A stretch of 64,000 bases of DNA from Metabacillus litoralis (GTDB lineage: Bacteria > Bacillota > Bacilli > Bacillales > Bacillaceae): assembly GCF_007994985.1 (NCBI RefSeq), contig NZ_VOQF01000003.1:186001-250000 (forward strand). Reading direction: 5' to 3'. The translations under genes and the position numbers were made by a program. Each line of letters begins with the position of its first letter. Within the stretch, counting starts at the first letter, position 1. Under the pieces are notes generated by a model. It saw only the letters and a program-made list of their open reading frames with translations, did no database searches and was not told where the DNA came from. This document shows positions 56,272-64,000 of the stretch, piece after piece.

Positions 56272-56814
56272 TTAAAGTTCTTCGACAATAATATTTAGAT
56301 TGGTGTACACACAAATTTCACCAGCTATTGTTAATGCATTTTGTGCAATATCTTTCGCAGATAAACTTTCACCTGAGAAGCGTTTTAATGCACGTCCCGC
56401 AGACAAAGCATAATTACCACCAGAACCAATAGCTAATATTCCATCATCAGGCTCAATAACCTCACCAGTTCCTGAAACTAGCAATAAATGTTCATCATTC
56501 ATGACAATCAACATTGCTTCTAATCGCCTTAGAACTTTATCACTTCGCCATTCTTTTGCTAGTTCAACAGCAGCTCTTTGTAAGTTACCATTGTATTCTT
56601 CAAGTCTATTTTCAAATAACTCAAATAATGTGAACGCATCTGCTACAGATCCTGCAAAGCCCGCAATAACTTTACCATTAAAAAGCTTTCTTACTTTTTT
56701 GGCAGTATGTTTCATAACCACTGCGTTACCGAAAGTGACCTGGCCATCTCCTGCCATTGCAGCCTTACCATTATGTTGAATAGCAAATATGGTTGTTGCA
56801 TGAAATTGGTTCAT
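56272..56814 (-). CDS. hslV: ATP-dependent protease peptidase subunit HslV (ClpQ)
   Basis: The 180-residue proteasome-like peptidase forms a double ring with HslU. It reads [20 protein letters not shown], then [38 protein letters not shown] and the C-terminal NIIVEEL. In E. coli the nucleophile is the Thr exposed after Met; B. subtilis ClpQ is reported to use a Ser at position 2. Here position 2 is Asn, so the nucleophile is probably T7 of HATTIF after removal of six residues, or processing differs. AAGGAGGTAAATAT precedes the ATG, so the start is secure. Confidence 0.96.
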   Translation of the reverse strand: MNQFHATTIFAIQHNGKAAMAGDGQVTFGNAVVMKHTAKKVRKLFNGKVIAGFAGSVADAFTLFELFENRLEEYNGNLQRAAVELAKEWRSDKVLRRLEAMLIVMNDEHLLLVSGTGEVIEPDDGILAIGSGGNYALSAGRALKRFSGESLSAKDIAQNALTIAGEICVYTNLNIIVEEL

Positions 56815-56838
56815 ATATTTACCTCCTTGTTCTCTCTA

Positions 56839-57747
56839 TTAAGCTCTTGGATGGTGGGACATATAGATTCTTTTTAAATGATCTTTGGTCACATGAGTAT
56901 ACACTTGTGTTGAAGACAAATGTACATGACCTAACAATTCCTGAACACTCCTCATATCTGCACCTTCATTTAGAAGATGTGTTGCAAAACTATGTCTTAA
57001 CATATGTGGGTGAATATGAAGTGTCGATGAAGCTTTTTTTATTAATTCATTTAAGATATGTCTTACTCCACGATCAGTTAATCGAGTACCACGGTGATTA
57101 ACAAATAAATAAGTATGTTGATCTGGAGTACTTAATTGACTGGTAAGAGTATTTCTTGCTTCTTTAATATATTGCTCAAGAGCATCTAATGCATAGCTTC
57201 CAAAGGGAATATATCTTTGTTTTCCACCTTTCCCATTAACAAGAACTGTTCCGATGTGAAAGTCAAGGTCTGTAAGTTTAATATTACAGCACTCACTAAC
57301 ACGCATTCCAGTTCCATATAAAATCTCAATTAACGCCTGATTTCTTTGCCCTAAAGGAGTTTTACAATCTGAGACTAAGAACAGTTTTTCAATTTCTTTT
57401 TCATAAAGAAATTTTGGTGTTTTTTGCTCTGTTTTTGGTAATGACACTAATGAAAATGGGTTTTCATCAAGCTTTCCTTCTCTTACTAAAAACTTAAAAA
57501 AGCTTCTTAATGCAGATACTTTTCTTGAGATTGTTTTCCTAGAATACTTTCTTTTATGTAACTCCGTCAAATATAAACGTGTATCATTATATGTAATTTC
57601 TTCTAGATGATCGAGTGCTTGCTCTTCCATAAAGGAAGCAAAATTTTCTATTTCAGTGACATAATTCACAACTGTATATTGTGAATAACTTTTCTCAATT
57701 TGTAAATATTCAACGAACAAATTTAATAAAACCTTAACATTATTCAT
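56839..57747 (-). CDS. xerC: Tyrosine recombinase XerC (CodV)
   Basis: The 302-residue recombinase resolves chromosome dimers at dif with XerD. The N-terminal core-binding domain (FVEYLQIEKSYSQYTVVNY) precedes the catalytic domain with R149 (GTGMRVSE), K173 (NGKGGKQRY), H248 and R251 (HMLRHSFATH), H274 (LLGHVHLSST) and Y283, all intact. The ATG at 57747 follows GAGGTG by 5 bases; the TTG just before it is less likely. A 13-bp stem-loop lies directly upstream. It heads the xerC-hslVU-codY group. Confidence 0.95.
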   Translation of the reverse strand: MNNVKVLLNLFVEYLQIEKSYSQYTVVNYVTEIENFASFMEEQALDHLEEITYNDTRLYLTELHKRKYSRKTISRKVSALRSFFKFLVREGKLDENPFSLVSLPKTEQKTPKFLYEKEIEKLFLVSDCKTPLGQRNQALIEILYGTGMRVSECCNIKLTDLDFHIGTVLVNGKGGKQRYIPFGSYALDALEQYIKEARNTLTSQLSTPDQHTYLFVNHRGTRLTDRGVRHILNELIKKASSTLHIHPHMLRHSFATHLLNEGADMRSVQELLGHVHLSSTQVYTHVTKDHLKRIYMSHHPRA

Positions 57748-57760
57748 CAAAACACCTCAC

Positions 57761-57798
57761 AAGGGCTACTAAATGTTATCACAACTTTAGTAGCCCTT
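57761..57798 (-). other. 13-bp stem-loop between trmFO and xerC
   Basis: AAGGGCTACTAAA (57761-57773) and its perfect complement (57786-57798) form a hairpin with a 12-base loop, starting 11 bases past the trmFO stop codon. The minus-strand continuation is GTGAGGTGTTTTGATG, the xerC ribosome binding site and start, with only a short T stretch. It could be a leaky terminator or attenuator, an mRNA processing site, or a block to ribosome access. Confidence 0.65.
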
Positions 57799-57809
57799 GC
57801 AAATAGTTT

Positions 57810-59120
57810 CTATAAATTTTTCGAAATGTTTTGAATTGTTTCTATCGCTCGATTAGCATGCATTTCATTTCTATCTTTTTTACTTTTTATTCTTGTCGGT
57901 AACTCTGCAAAAATGCCGAAATTCGCATTCATTGGCTGAAAATTATCAGGATTTGTTGTTGTAATGTATTTGGCCATACTCCCAATAGCAGTTTCATGTG
58001 GAAACTCTACTAATTCTTTACCTAAGACAAGATTAGCAGCATTTATCCCTGCAACTAAACCTGAAGCAGCTGATTCTACATAACCCTCCACACCGGTCAT
58101 CTGTCCAGCAAAAAATAGATCTTCGCGATCTTTATATTGATAAGTTGCCTTTAAAAGTCTTGGTGAATTTATAAATGTATTACGATGCATAACTCCATAT
58201 CTAACTACCTCTGCATTTTCCAAACCAGGAATGAGTGACAGCACTTCTTTTTGAGGTCCCCATTTTAGGTGAGTTTGAAAACCTACTATATTATATAACG
58301 TTCCTGCTGCATCGTCTTGACGAAGTTGGACAACTGCATAAGGTCTTTTCCCTGTTTTCGGATCCTCTAAACCAACTGGTTTTAGTGGACCAAACAACAT
58401 CGTTTTTCTTCCTCTTTTAGCCATTACTTCAAGAGGCATGCAGCCTTCAAAAAATATTTCTTTTTCGAACTCTTTTAGTGGTACTGTTTCAGCGGAAATT
58501 AATGCTTCATAAAAACGATCAAATTCTTCTTCAGTCATTGGACAATTTAAGTAAGCTGCTTCACCTTTATCATAACGTGACTTTAAATAAACTTTATCCA
58601 TATCAATGCTATCTTTTTCTATTATTGGTGCAGCTGCATCATAGAAATAAAGATACTCTTCACCAGTTAAAGTTTTTAATTGTTCTGATAGATTTTTTGA
58701 AGTGAGCGGTCCTGTTGCTATAATTGTAGGTCCACTAGGAATCTCTCCCATCTCTTCATTAAATACTGTAACGTTTGGATGCTCTTTTACAAGTTGAGTA
58801 ACTCTCCCAGCAAATTCATGACGATCTACCGCTAATGCTCCCCCTGCAGGAACAGCACATTCATCTGCAGCTTTTATTATAACAGAGTCAAGTACTCTCA
58901 TTTCTTCTTTTAGGACACCTACTGCGTTTGTTAACGTATTTGCTCGTAAAGAATTACTACAAACTAATTCAGCAAATTTATCTGTGTGGTGTGCAGGTGT
59001 TTGTACAACAGGTCTCATTTCATATAAATGAACCTTAATACCTCTTTTAGCTAACTGCCATGCTGCCTCACTACCTGCTAAGCCTGCACCAATTACATTT
59101 ACAAAAGCTTCTTGATTCAT
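57810..59120 (-). CDS. trmFO: Methylenetetrahydrofolate-tRNA (uracil-5)-methyltransferase TrmFO
   Basis: The 436-residue flavoprotein forms m5U54 in the tRNA T-loop using folate and FADH2. The FAD-binding motif [19 protein letters not shown] is at residues 9-27. Other family blocks are [21 protein letters not shown] (read in two parts), [16 protein letters not shown] and [33 protein letters not shown] precedes the ATG. It has its own promoter candidate after the topA terminator. The chromosomal place between topA and xerC is conserved in Bacillus. Confidence 0.97.
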   Translation of the reverse strand: MNQEAFVNVIGAGLAGSEAAWQLAKRGIKVHLYEMRPVVQTPAHHTDKFAELVCSNSLRANTLTNAVGVLKEEMRVLDSVIIKAADECAVPAGGALAVDRHEFAGRVTQLVKEHPNVTVFNEEMGEIPSGPTIIATGPLTSKNLSEQLKTLTGEEYLYFYDAAAPIIEKDSIDMDKVYLKSRYDKGEAAYLNCPMTEEEFDRFYEALISAETVPLKEFEKEIFFEGCMPLEVMAKRGRKTMLFGPLKPVGLEDPKTGKRPYAVVQLRQDDAAGTLYNIVGFQTHLKWGPQKEVLSLIPGLENAEVVRYGVMHRNTFINSPRLLKATYQYKDREDLFFAGQMTGVEGYVESAASGLVAGINAANLVLGKELVEFPHETAIGSMAKYITTTNPDNFQPMNANFGIFAELPTRIKSKKDRNEMHANRAIETIQNISKNL

Positions 59121-59148
59121 GTTGATAATTCCTCCAATATCACTTAAC

Positions 59149-59176
59149 TATGTACTACTATTTATTTTTTGTTCAA
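59149..59176 (-). promoter_or_regulatory. Candidate sigma-A promoter for trmFO
   Basis: On the minus strand TTGAAC (59171-59176) is followed after 16 bases by TACATA (59149-59154), about 30 bases before the trmFO start and after the topA terminator. Confidence 0.35.
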
Positions 59177-59202
59177 TAATGGCTATGTTTGAAATAATAC
59201 AA

Positions 59203-59233
59203 AGATAAAGAGGTGAGCTAAAGAGGCTCACCT
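59203..59233 (-). terminator. Terminator hairpin overlapping the topA stop codon
   Basis: AGGTGAGC and GCTCACCT (59226-59233 and 59211-59218) form an 8-bp stem with a 7-base loop, followed on the minus strand by CTTTATCTTTG. The upstream arm begins inside the TAG stop codon of topA. The T tract is interrupted, so efficiency may be moderate. Confidence 0.65.
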
Positions 59234-61307
59234 ACTTTTGTTGTTCTTCTTTGTAGTCACATTCCATACATTGGACTTGAACACCTTTTTTAAGCTTTTT
59301 CTCAACCAACATATTATCACATTTTGGACAATTTCTTGCTATTGGTTTATCCCACGATAAAAATTCACACTCAGGATATTGATTACATCCGTAAAATATA
59401 CGACGTTTTTTTGATTTACGTTCAACAATCATGCCCTCTTCACAACTAGGACACTTAACACCTATTTCCTTAACAATCGGTTTTGTATTTCGACAGTCAG
59501 GGAAATTGGAACAAGCCATAAACTTTCCATATCTACCCATCTTATAAACCATATGATGGCCACATTCTTCGCAATCTACTCCTGCTGGCTCATCTTTAAT
59601 TTCAATTTTCTCCATCTCATTTTCTGCTTTAATTAATCTAGGTGAGAAGTCTTTATAAAAGTCATCAATAATTTTTATCCATTCTTTCTGACCATCTTCT
59701 ACCTCATCCAAACTATGCTCCATGTTAGCAGTAAACTCAACGTTAATAATTTCAGGGAAAAACTCCATGATTAACTCTAATACGATTTCACCAAGCTCAG
59801 TAGGAATAAATCTCTTATTATCAAGTGCAACATAACCTCTTTTTTGGACAGTATCAAGTGTAGGAGCATATGTTGATGGACGCCCAATACCTAGTTCTTC
59901 TAAGGTTTTCACTAATCTTGCCTCTGTATATCTCGGAGGTGGTTGTGTAAAGTGTTGTGCTGGTTCAATATCCTTCGAAAATACTTCATCGCCTTCTTTT
60001 AAATCTGGTAAAAGACGATCTTTTTCCTCGATTTGATCATCATTTCCCTCTACGTATACCTTCATGAAACCTGGGAATTTTATTTTTGAACCGGTTGCTC
60101 TAAAAATCACACCATTGTTAACCAAATCTACACTCATCGTATCTAAAATACCAGGTGCCATTTGACTTGATACAAAACGTTCCCAAATTAGCTTATAAAG
60201 TCTTAATTGATCTCTACTTAAAAACTGTTTCATTGTCGCTGGATCACGCAAGGTTGACGTTGGACGAATTGCTTCATGAGCATCTTGTGAATTTGAATTC
60301 TTCTTGGTTGATTTCACATTACTACCAAGATAGTCTTTACCATATTTCTCTTCAATATAATGACCAGCCTCTGTTTGGGCTGTTTCTGATATTCTTGTCG
60401 AATCTGTTCTCATATATGTGATTAAACCAACAGTTCCCTCTTTACCAAGTTCTATTCCTTCATAAAGCTGTTGTGCAATCATCATTGTTTTCTTTGCTCT
60501 AAAGTTTAATTTACGTGCAGCTTCTTGTTGAAGAGTAGAGGTTGTAAATGGAACAGCAGGATTTCTCTTGCGTTCTTTTTTTGTCACCCTATCAACGCTG
60601 AAGCTGTTTCCTTGAATATTTTTCAGAATATCTTTCACATCAGCTTCAGAGCTCAACTCTTTTTTCTTGCTTTCTATTCCATAAAAAGAAGCATCAAAAG
60701 CTTTTTGTCCTTTTAGAAACTGACCTTCAATTGACCAGTATTCTTCTGGAACGAACTTCTTTATTTCCTTTTCTCGGTCAATAATTAGCCGTACCGCAAC
60801 AGATTGAACTCTCCCAGCACTTAATCCTTTTTTAACTTTTTTCCACAAAATTGGACTAATTTTGTAACCAACAAGTCTATCAAGAACTCTTCTTGCTTGT
60901 TGGGCATCGACAAGATCCATATTAATTGATCTTGGATGTTTAAAGGATTCTTTTATTGCATCTTTGGTAATTTCATTGAAAACAACTCGACAATCAGAAT
61001 GAATGTCCACATCAAGACTGTGAGCTAAATGCCAAGCAATTGCTTCCCCTTCACGATCCGGGTCAGCTGCGAGGTATACTTTTTTTGCTTTTTTTGCTGC
61101 CGTTCTTAATTCTTTAAGAACAGATCCTTTTCCTCTGATCGTAATATATTTAGGTTCAAAATTGTGTTCAACATCAACACCTATCTGACTTTTTGGCAGA
61201 TCGCGAACATGTCCCATTGATGCTTTTACCTTATATTTTTTCCCTAAATACCGTTCAATTGTTTTTGCTTTTGCAGGTGATTCCACAATGACTAAATACT
61301 CCGACAT
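59232..61307 (-). CDS. topA: DNA topoisomerase I
   Basis: The 691-residue type IA enzyme relaxes negative supercoils. The N-terminal TOPRIM domain has [17 protein letters not shown] and [14 protein letters not shown]. The active-site tyrosine is Y298 in [14 protein letters not shown]. The C-terminal part carries three C4 zinc-binding motifs: CEECGHHM with [15 protein letters not shown] with CNQYPEC, and CPKCDNML with CMEC. The length matches B. subtilis TopA. AAGGAGGAAAAGTT precedes the ATG. Confidence 0.98.
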   Translation of the reverse strand: MSEYLVIVESPAKAKTIERYLGKKYKVKASMGHVRDLPKSQIGVDVEHNFEPKYITIRGKGSVLKELRTAAKKAKKVYLAADPDREGEAIAWHLAHSLDVDIHSDCRVVFNEITKDAIKESFKHPRSINMDLVDAQQARRVLDRLVGYKISPILWKKVKKGLSAGRVQSVAVRLIIDREKEIKKFVPEEYWSIEGQFLKGQKAFDASFYGIESKKKELSSEADVKDILKNIQGNSFSVDRVTKKERKRNPAVPFTTSTLQQEAARKLNFRAKKTMMIAQQLYEGIELGKEGTVGLITYMRTDSTRISETAQTEAGHYIEEKYGKDYLGSNVKSTKKNSNSQDAHEAIRPTSTLRDPATMKQFLSRDQLRLYKLIWERFVSSQMAPGILDTMSVDLVNNGVIFRATGSKIKFPGFMKVYVEGNDDQIEEKDRLLPDLKEGDEVFSKDIEPAQHFTQPPPRYTEARLVKTLEELGIGRPSTYAPTLDTVQKRGYVALDNKRFIPTELGEIVLELIMEFFPEIINVEFTANMEHSLDEVEDGQKEWIKIIDDFYKDFSPRLIKAENEMEKIEIKDEPAGVDCEECGHHMVYKMGRYGKFMACSNFPDCRNTKPIVKEIGVKCPSCEEGMIVERKSKKRRIFYGCNQYPECEFLSWDKPIARNCPKCDNMLVEKKLKKGVQVQCMECDYKEEQQK

Positions 61308-61745
61308 AACTTTTCCTCCTTAAGAGGTATCTTTTTATATTTGTTTTTATGATTTTTTTATCCTTATTTTTAGATCAAAGTTTTAAAAATACAAAATCTA
61401 TAGGTTACTACTATATTGAAACCCCTTACTTCTTTTTTAAAACCTCAGGGCTGCTATCTAGCTAGATTTCAATTGTGTGAAATCAATTTTATTATATGAT
61501 TCTTTAATAATGTATTTTAACCTAGCCTGAATGTTTAAGTAAGTTTCTATTTTTTTTGTTTAATCATTTTCCACAGAAATACATGAAATGATCAATTACT
61601 TTCTAAATCTCCACTATTATTAAATATAATTTTATGTTTTGTCAAACTATATTAAAGAAATTATACCTATCATATACCATTTTACTACGAAAGAACATGA
61701 ATATTTTAACTAAAATTACAGATAATGCTATATCTTACTCAACAA
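61308..61745. other. Intergenic region dprA-topA (438 bases)
   Basis: No gene is visible. The region is extremely AT-rich with long T and A runs. It contains a promoter candidate for topA (61491-61520), a short palindrome around CTAGCTAG (61458-61465), and no clear terminator for dprA. I see no repeat shared with the other gaps. Confidence 0.6.
61491..61520 (-). promoter_or_regulatory. Candidate sigma-A promoter for topA
   Basis: On the minus strand a perfect TATAAT (61491-61496) lies 18 bases after TTAAAA (61515-61520), about 185 bases upstream of topA. The AT richness of the gap lowers confidence. Confidence 0.4.
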
Positions 61746-62627
61746 TTAATCAAAAAATTGAAATTCATCTTTGATATCCTCTGCCTTTCTAACAAGTTTA
61801 GCTCCACTTAAAATTAGTTCATTTGTTCCTGAACTACATTCTTCAAAAATAGAACCAGGAACTGCAAATACTTCTCTATTCTGCTCTAGAGCTTGATGTG
61901 CAGTTATAAGAGAACCACTTCTTCTTTTTGCTTGTATGACAATTGTACCAATTGATACACCACTAATTATCCTGTTTCTCATTGGGAAATGCCATTTTTG
62001 GGGTTTAGTATCTGGAGGATGTTCAGAAAGTAATAAATGTGAAGAAATTATTTTTTCAGACAGTGAAATATTTTCTTTTGGATACACATGATTTAGCCCT
62101 CCTGCAATAACCGCTATCGTTTTACCATTGTTGGACAAAGCTGCTTCATGTGCAATTGTATCAATACCTTTAGCCATACCACTAACAATCACCCAATTAA
62201 CTTTAATAAGTGGTTTTAAGATATGATGTAATGCTAATCTTCCATATTGAGAAGGAAATCTGGTTCCTACAACGCTTATTAATTTTGAATAACTCGCTAA
62301 GCTAATATTTCCTTTATAGAAAAGTATTGGTGGAGGATCAGCAATTTGTTTTAACAAAATGGGATAATTATTTTGAAAAGTAGTTGTAAAGGAGATATTA
62401 TCACGGTTATATTGGTCATTTAGTTGTTCAAAACAGAGGCTATTATATTCCTGTCTAATTAGATTTGCTTGTTGTGATTGAATATTCAAGTATTGTGTCC
62501 ACTCTATTTCTTTGAACTGTAAAAAGTTAGTTAACATTGGGTCAATTTTTAGTAGATTATTAATAAGTTGGTTACTCACACTTTTACAATGTGCTAATAA
62601 AAAAACTTTCTTTATTACACCATTCAC
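61746..62627 (-). CDS. dprA: DNA processing protein DprA (Smf)
   Basis: The 293-residue protein loads RecA on incoming single-stranded DNA during natural transformation. It has the Rossmann-like core: SVVGTRFPSQYGR at 118-130, IVSGMAKGIDTIAHEAAL at 147-164, IAVIAGGLNHVYPKEN at 171-186 and the MRNRIISG motif at 216-223. It lacks an added C-terminal winged helix, as in B. subtilis. The start codon is GTG at 62627 after AGGAGAGG. The N-terminal 90 residues are weakly conserved. Confidence 0.95.
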   Translation of the reverse strand: MNGVIKKVFLLAHCKSVSNQLINNLLKIDPMLTNFLQFKEIEWTQYLNIQSQQANLIRQEYNSLCFEQLNDQYNRDNISFTTTFQNNYPILLKQIADPPPILFYKGNISLASYSKLISVVGTRFPSQYGRLALHHILKPLIKVNWVIVSGMAKGIDTIAHEAALSNNGKTIAVIAGGLNHVYPKENISLSEKIISSHLLLSEHPPDTKPQKWHFPMRNRIISGVSIGTIVIQAKRRSGSLITAHQALEQNREVFAVPGSIFEECSSGTNELILSGAKLVRKAEDIKDEFQFFD

Positions 62628-62658
62628 TTTGGCCTCTCCTCATTTTAAACATGATTAA

Positions 62659-62684
62659 TAGGAACAGGTTAGAACCTGCTCCTA
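62659..62684. other. Inverted repeat between sucD and dprA
   Basis: TAGGAACAGGTT and AACCTGCTCCTA form a 12-bp stem with one mismatch and a 2-base gap. On the minus strand the continuation is ATTAATCATG without a T tract; on the plus strand TTTTAAAATT follows. It may be a weak sucCD terminator. Confidence 0.5.
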
Positions 62685-62692
62685 TTTTAAAA

Positions 62693-63595
62693 TTAATGTG
62701 TTTTACATTTTTCTAATAACCCCTGCTCTTTTAAAACAGAGATAAGAGTTTCACCCATTACAGAAGGTGTATCAGCTACTTTAATACCACATTCATTCAT
62801 TGTTTTAATCTTTTCTTCAGCTGTACCCTTACCACCTGAAATAATTGCTCCAGCATGACCCATACGCTTTCCTGGAGGTGCTGTTTGACCACCAATAAAG
62901 CCTACTACAGGTTTAGTCATATTAGCTTTAACCCATTCTGCAGCCTCTTCTTCTGCAGTACCACCGATTTCACCAATCATGATGACTGCATAAGTGTCTT
63001 CATCTTCATTGAATGCTTCAAGAACATCAATAAAGTTCGTACCATTAACAGGATCTCCACCGATACCCACAGCCGTTGATTGACCAATCCCAGCTTGTGA
63101 TAATTGGTGTACAGCTTCATAAGTAAGTGTTCCTGAACGTGATACAACACCGACATGACCTTTTTTGTGAATATATCCAGGCATAATACCTATTTTACAT
63201 TCATCAGGTGTAATAACTCCAGGACAGTTTGGTCCTACTAGTCGTGTCTTTTTACCTTCCATATATCTCTTAACATTTACCATATCCAATACAGGTATAT
63301 GCTCTGTGATACAAATAACAAGATCAAGTTCTGCATCTACGCCTTCCATAATTGCATCAGCAGCGAAAGCAGCAGGTACATAAATAACAGATGCATTTGC
63401 ACCAGTTTTTTGAACCGCTTCTTGAACTGTATTAAAAACAGGCACTCCTTCTACTTCAGTGCCACCTTTACCAGGTGTAACACCACCAACAATATTTGTA
63501 CCATACTCAAGCATTTGCTTAGTATGGAATAGAGCAGTTGATCCAGTAATACCTTGTACGATTACTTTAGTATCTTTATTAATAAATACACTCAT
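62693..63595 (-). CDS. sucD: Succinyl-CoA synthetase alpha subunit (ADP-forming)
   Basis: The 300-residue subunit binds CoA and carries the phosphorylated histidine in the TCA-cycle step from succinyl-CoA to succinate. It shows [59 protein letters not shown] and H247 in [20 protein letters not shown]. It follows sucC by 18 bases and pairs with it. The length matches other SucD proteins. Confidence 0.98.
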   Translation of the reverse strand: MSVFINKDTKVIVQGITGSTALFHTKQMLEYGTNIVGGVTPGKGGTEVEGVPVFNTVQEAVQKTGANASVIYVPAAFAADAIMEGVDAELDLVICITEHIPVLDMVNVKRYMEGKKTRLVGPNCPGVITPDECKIGIMPGYIHKKGHVGVVSRSGTLTYEAVHQLSQAGIGQSTAVGIGGDPVNGTNFIDVLEAFNEDEDTYAVIMIGEIGGTAEEEAAEWVKANMTKPVVGFIGGQTAPPGKRMGHAGAIISGGKGTAEEKIKTMNECGIKVADTPSVMGETLISVLKEQGLLEKCKTH

Positions 63596-63613
63596 GTTTG
63601 TCCCCTGCCTTTC

Positions 63614-64000
63614 TTACTCTACTAATGAAACGATTTTTTGTGCGCCGTCAGCCATCGACTCTGCAGAAGTAATATTTAATCCAGATTCATTTAAAATTTT
63701 CTTCCCTAAATCAACATTTGTTCCTTCAAGACGAACTACAAGTGGTATTTCCAAGCCAACCTGTTTTGTTGCTTCTACGACACCTTCTGCAATTACATCA
63801 CATTTCATGATTCCACCAAAGATATTTACAAAAATACCTTTAACATTTTCATCAGACAGAATAATCTTAAATGCTTCTGTTACTTTCTCTGCAGTTGCAC
63901 CGCCCCCAACATCCAGGAAGTTTGCGGGATCTCCACCATAATATTTAATAATATCCATAGTAGACATCGCAAGACCTGCACCATTTACCATACATCCAAT
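63614..64000 (-). CDS. sucC: Succinyl-CoA synthetase beta subunit (ADP-forming), C-terminal fragment
   Basis: Only the last 128 codons or so are in the window; the start lies beyond 64000. Visible blocks are [60 protein letters not shown] and [17 protein letters not shown], the CoA-ligase domain of SucC. It ends [13 protein letters not shown]. It lies 18 bases upstream of sucD in the usual sucCD operon. Confidence 0.97.
   Translation of the reverse strand: MGCMVNGAGLAMSTMDIIKYYGGDPANFLDVGGGATAEKVTEAFKIILSDENVKGIFVNIFGGIMKCDVIAEGVVEATKQVGLEIPLVVRLEGTNVDLGKKILNESGLNITSAESMADGAQKIVSLVE

Overview
The window is a stretch of low-GC Firmicute chromosome, very probably a member of the Bacillaceae close to Bacillus sensu lato. 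Its gene order matches, nearly gene for gene, the B. subtilis region running from sucC through topA, codY, the fla/che operon and rpsB to polC, infB, rpsO and pnp. The protein sequences are also B. subtilis-like (NusA, Tsf, FliM, FliY, CheD, HslU). Every gene I accept, 63 including two cut by the window ends, lies on the minus strand, so transcription runs from high to low coordinates. I see no tRNA, rRNA, CRISPR array, prophage or full-length insertion sequence.

Read in the direction of transcription, 64000-54038 holds the end of sucC, sucD, dprA, topA, trmFO, xerC, hslV, hslU and codY. After a 537-base gap, 53500-23606 is a fla/che operon of about 30 kb. It begins with rod and basal-body genes (flgB, flgC, fliE-fliJ) and ylxF. 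Hook genes follow (fliK, flgD, a TIGR02530-type gene, flgE, swrD), then the switch (fliL, fliM, fliY, cheY), the export gate (fliO, fliP, fliQ, fliR, flhB, flhA) and assembly control (flhF, flhG). Chemotaxis genes (cheB, cheA, cheW, cheC, cheD), sigD, a small uncharacterised gene and swrB close it. From 23389 down come translation and envelope genes: rpsB, tsf, pyrH, frr, uppS, cdsA, dxr, rasP, proS and polC. The rimP-nusA-rnpM-ylxQ-infB-ylxP-rbfA cluster follows, then truB, ribC, rpsO and the start of pnp.

Intrinsic terminators are visible after codY, topA, rpsB, tsf, frr, rbfA and rpsO. Good sigma-A-like promoters precede rpsB, rpsO, tsf and uppS, with weaker candidates before flgB, polC, proS, topA, trmFO and pnp. 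Many annotated starts depend on the ribosome binding site. fliG, fliI, fliM, hslU and probably fliH use TTG, while dxr, frr and dprA use GTG.

The genes themselves are core housekeeping and motility genes. The least expected signal is non-coding: two related miniature elements with GGCTSTTTTC ends (54 bp and 161 bp). Each is flanked by a perfect 8-bp direct repeat, and each sits exactly at a stop codon, one after polC and one after cdsA. Other points of interest are a hook protein with an insertion of about 200 residues beside an unusually long FliK, a conserved-looking but uncharacterised 93-residue gene between sigD and swrB, an HslV without the N-terminal serine known from B. subtilis, a degenerate Bacillaceae intergenic repeat before truB, and several strong stem-loops in leaders.
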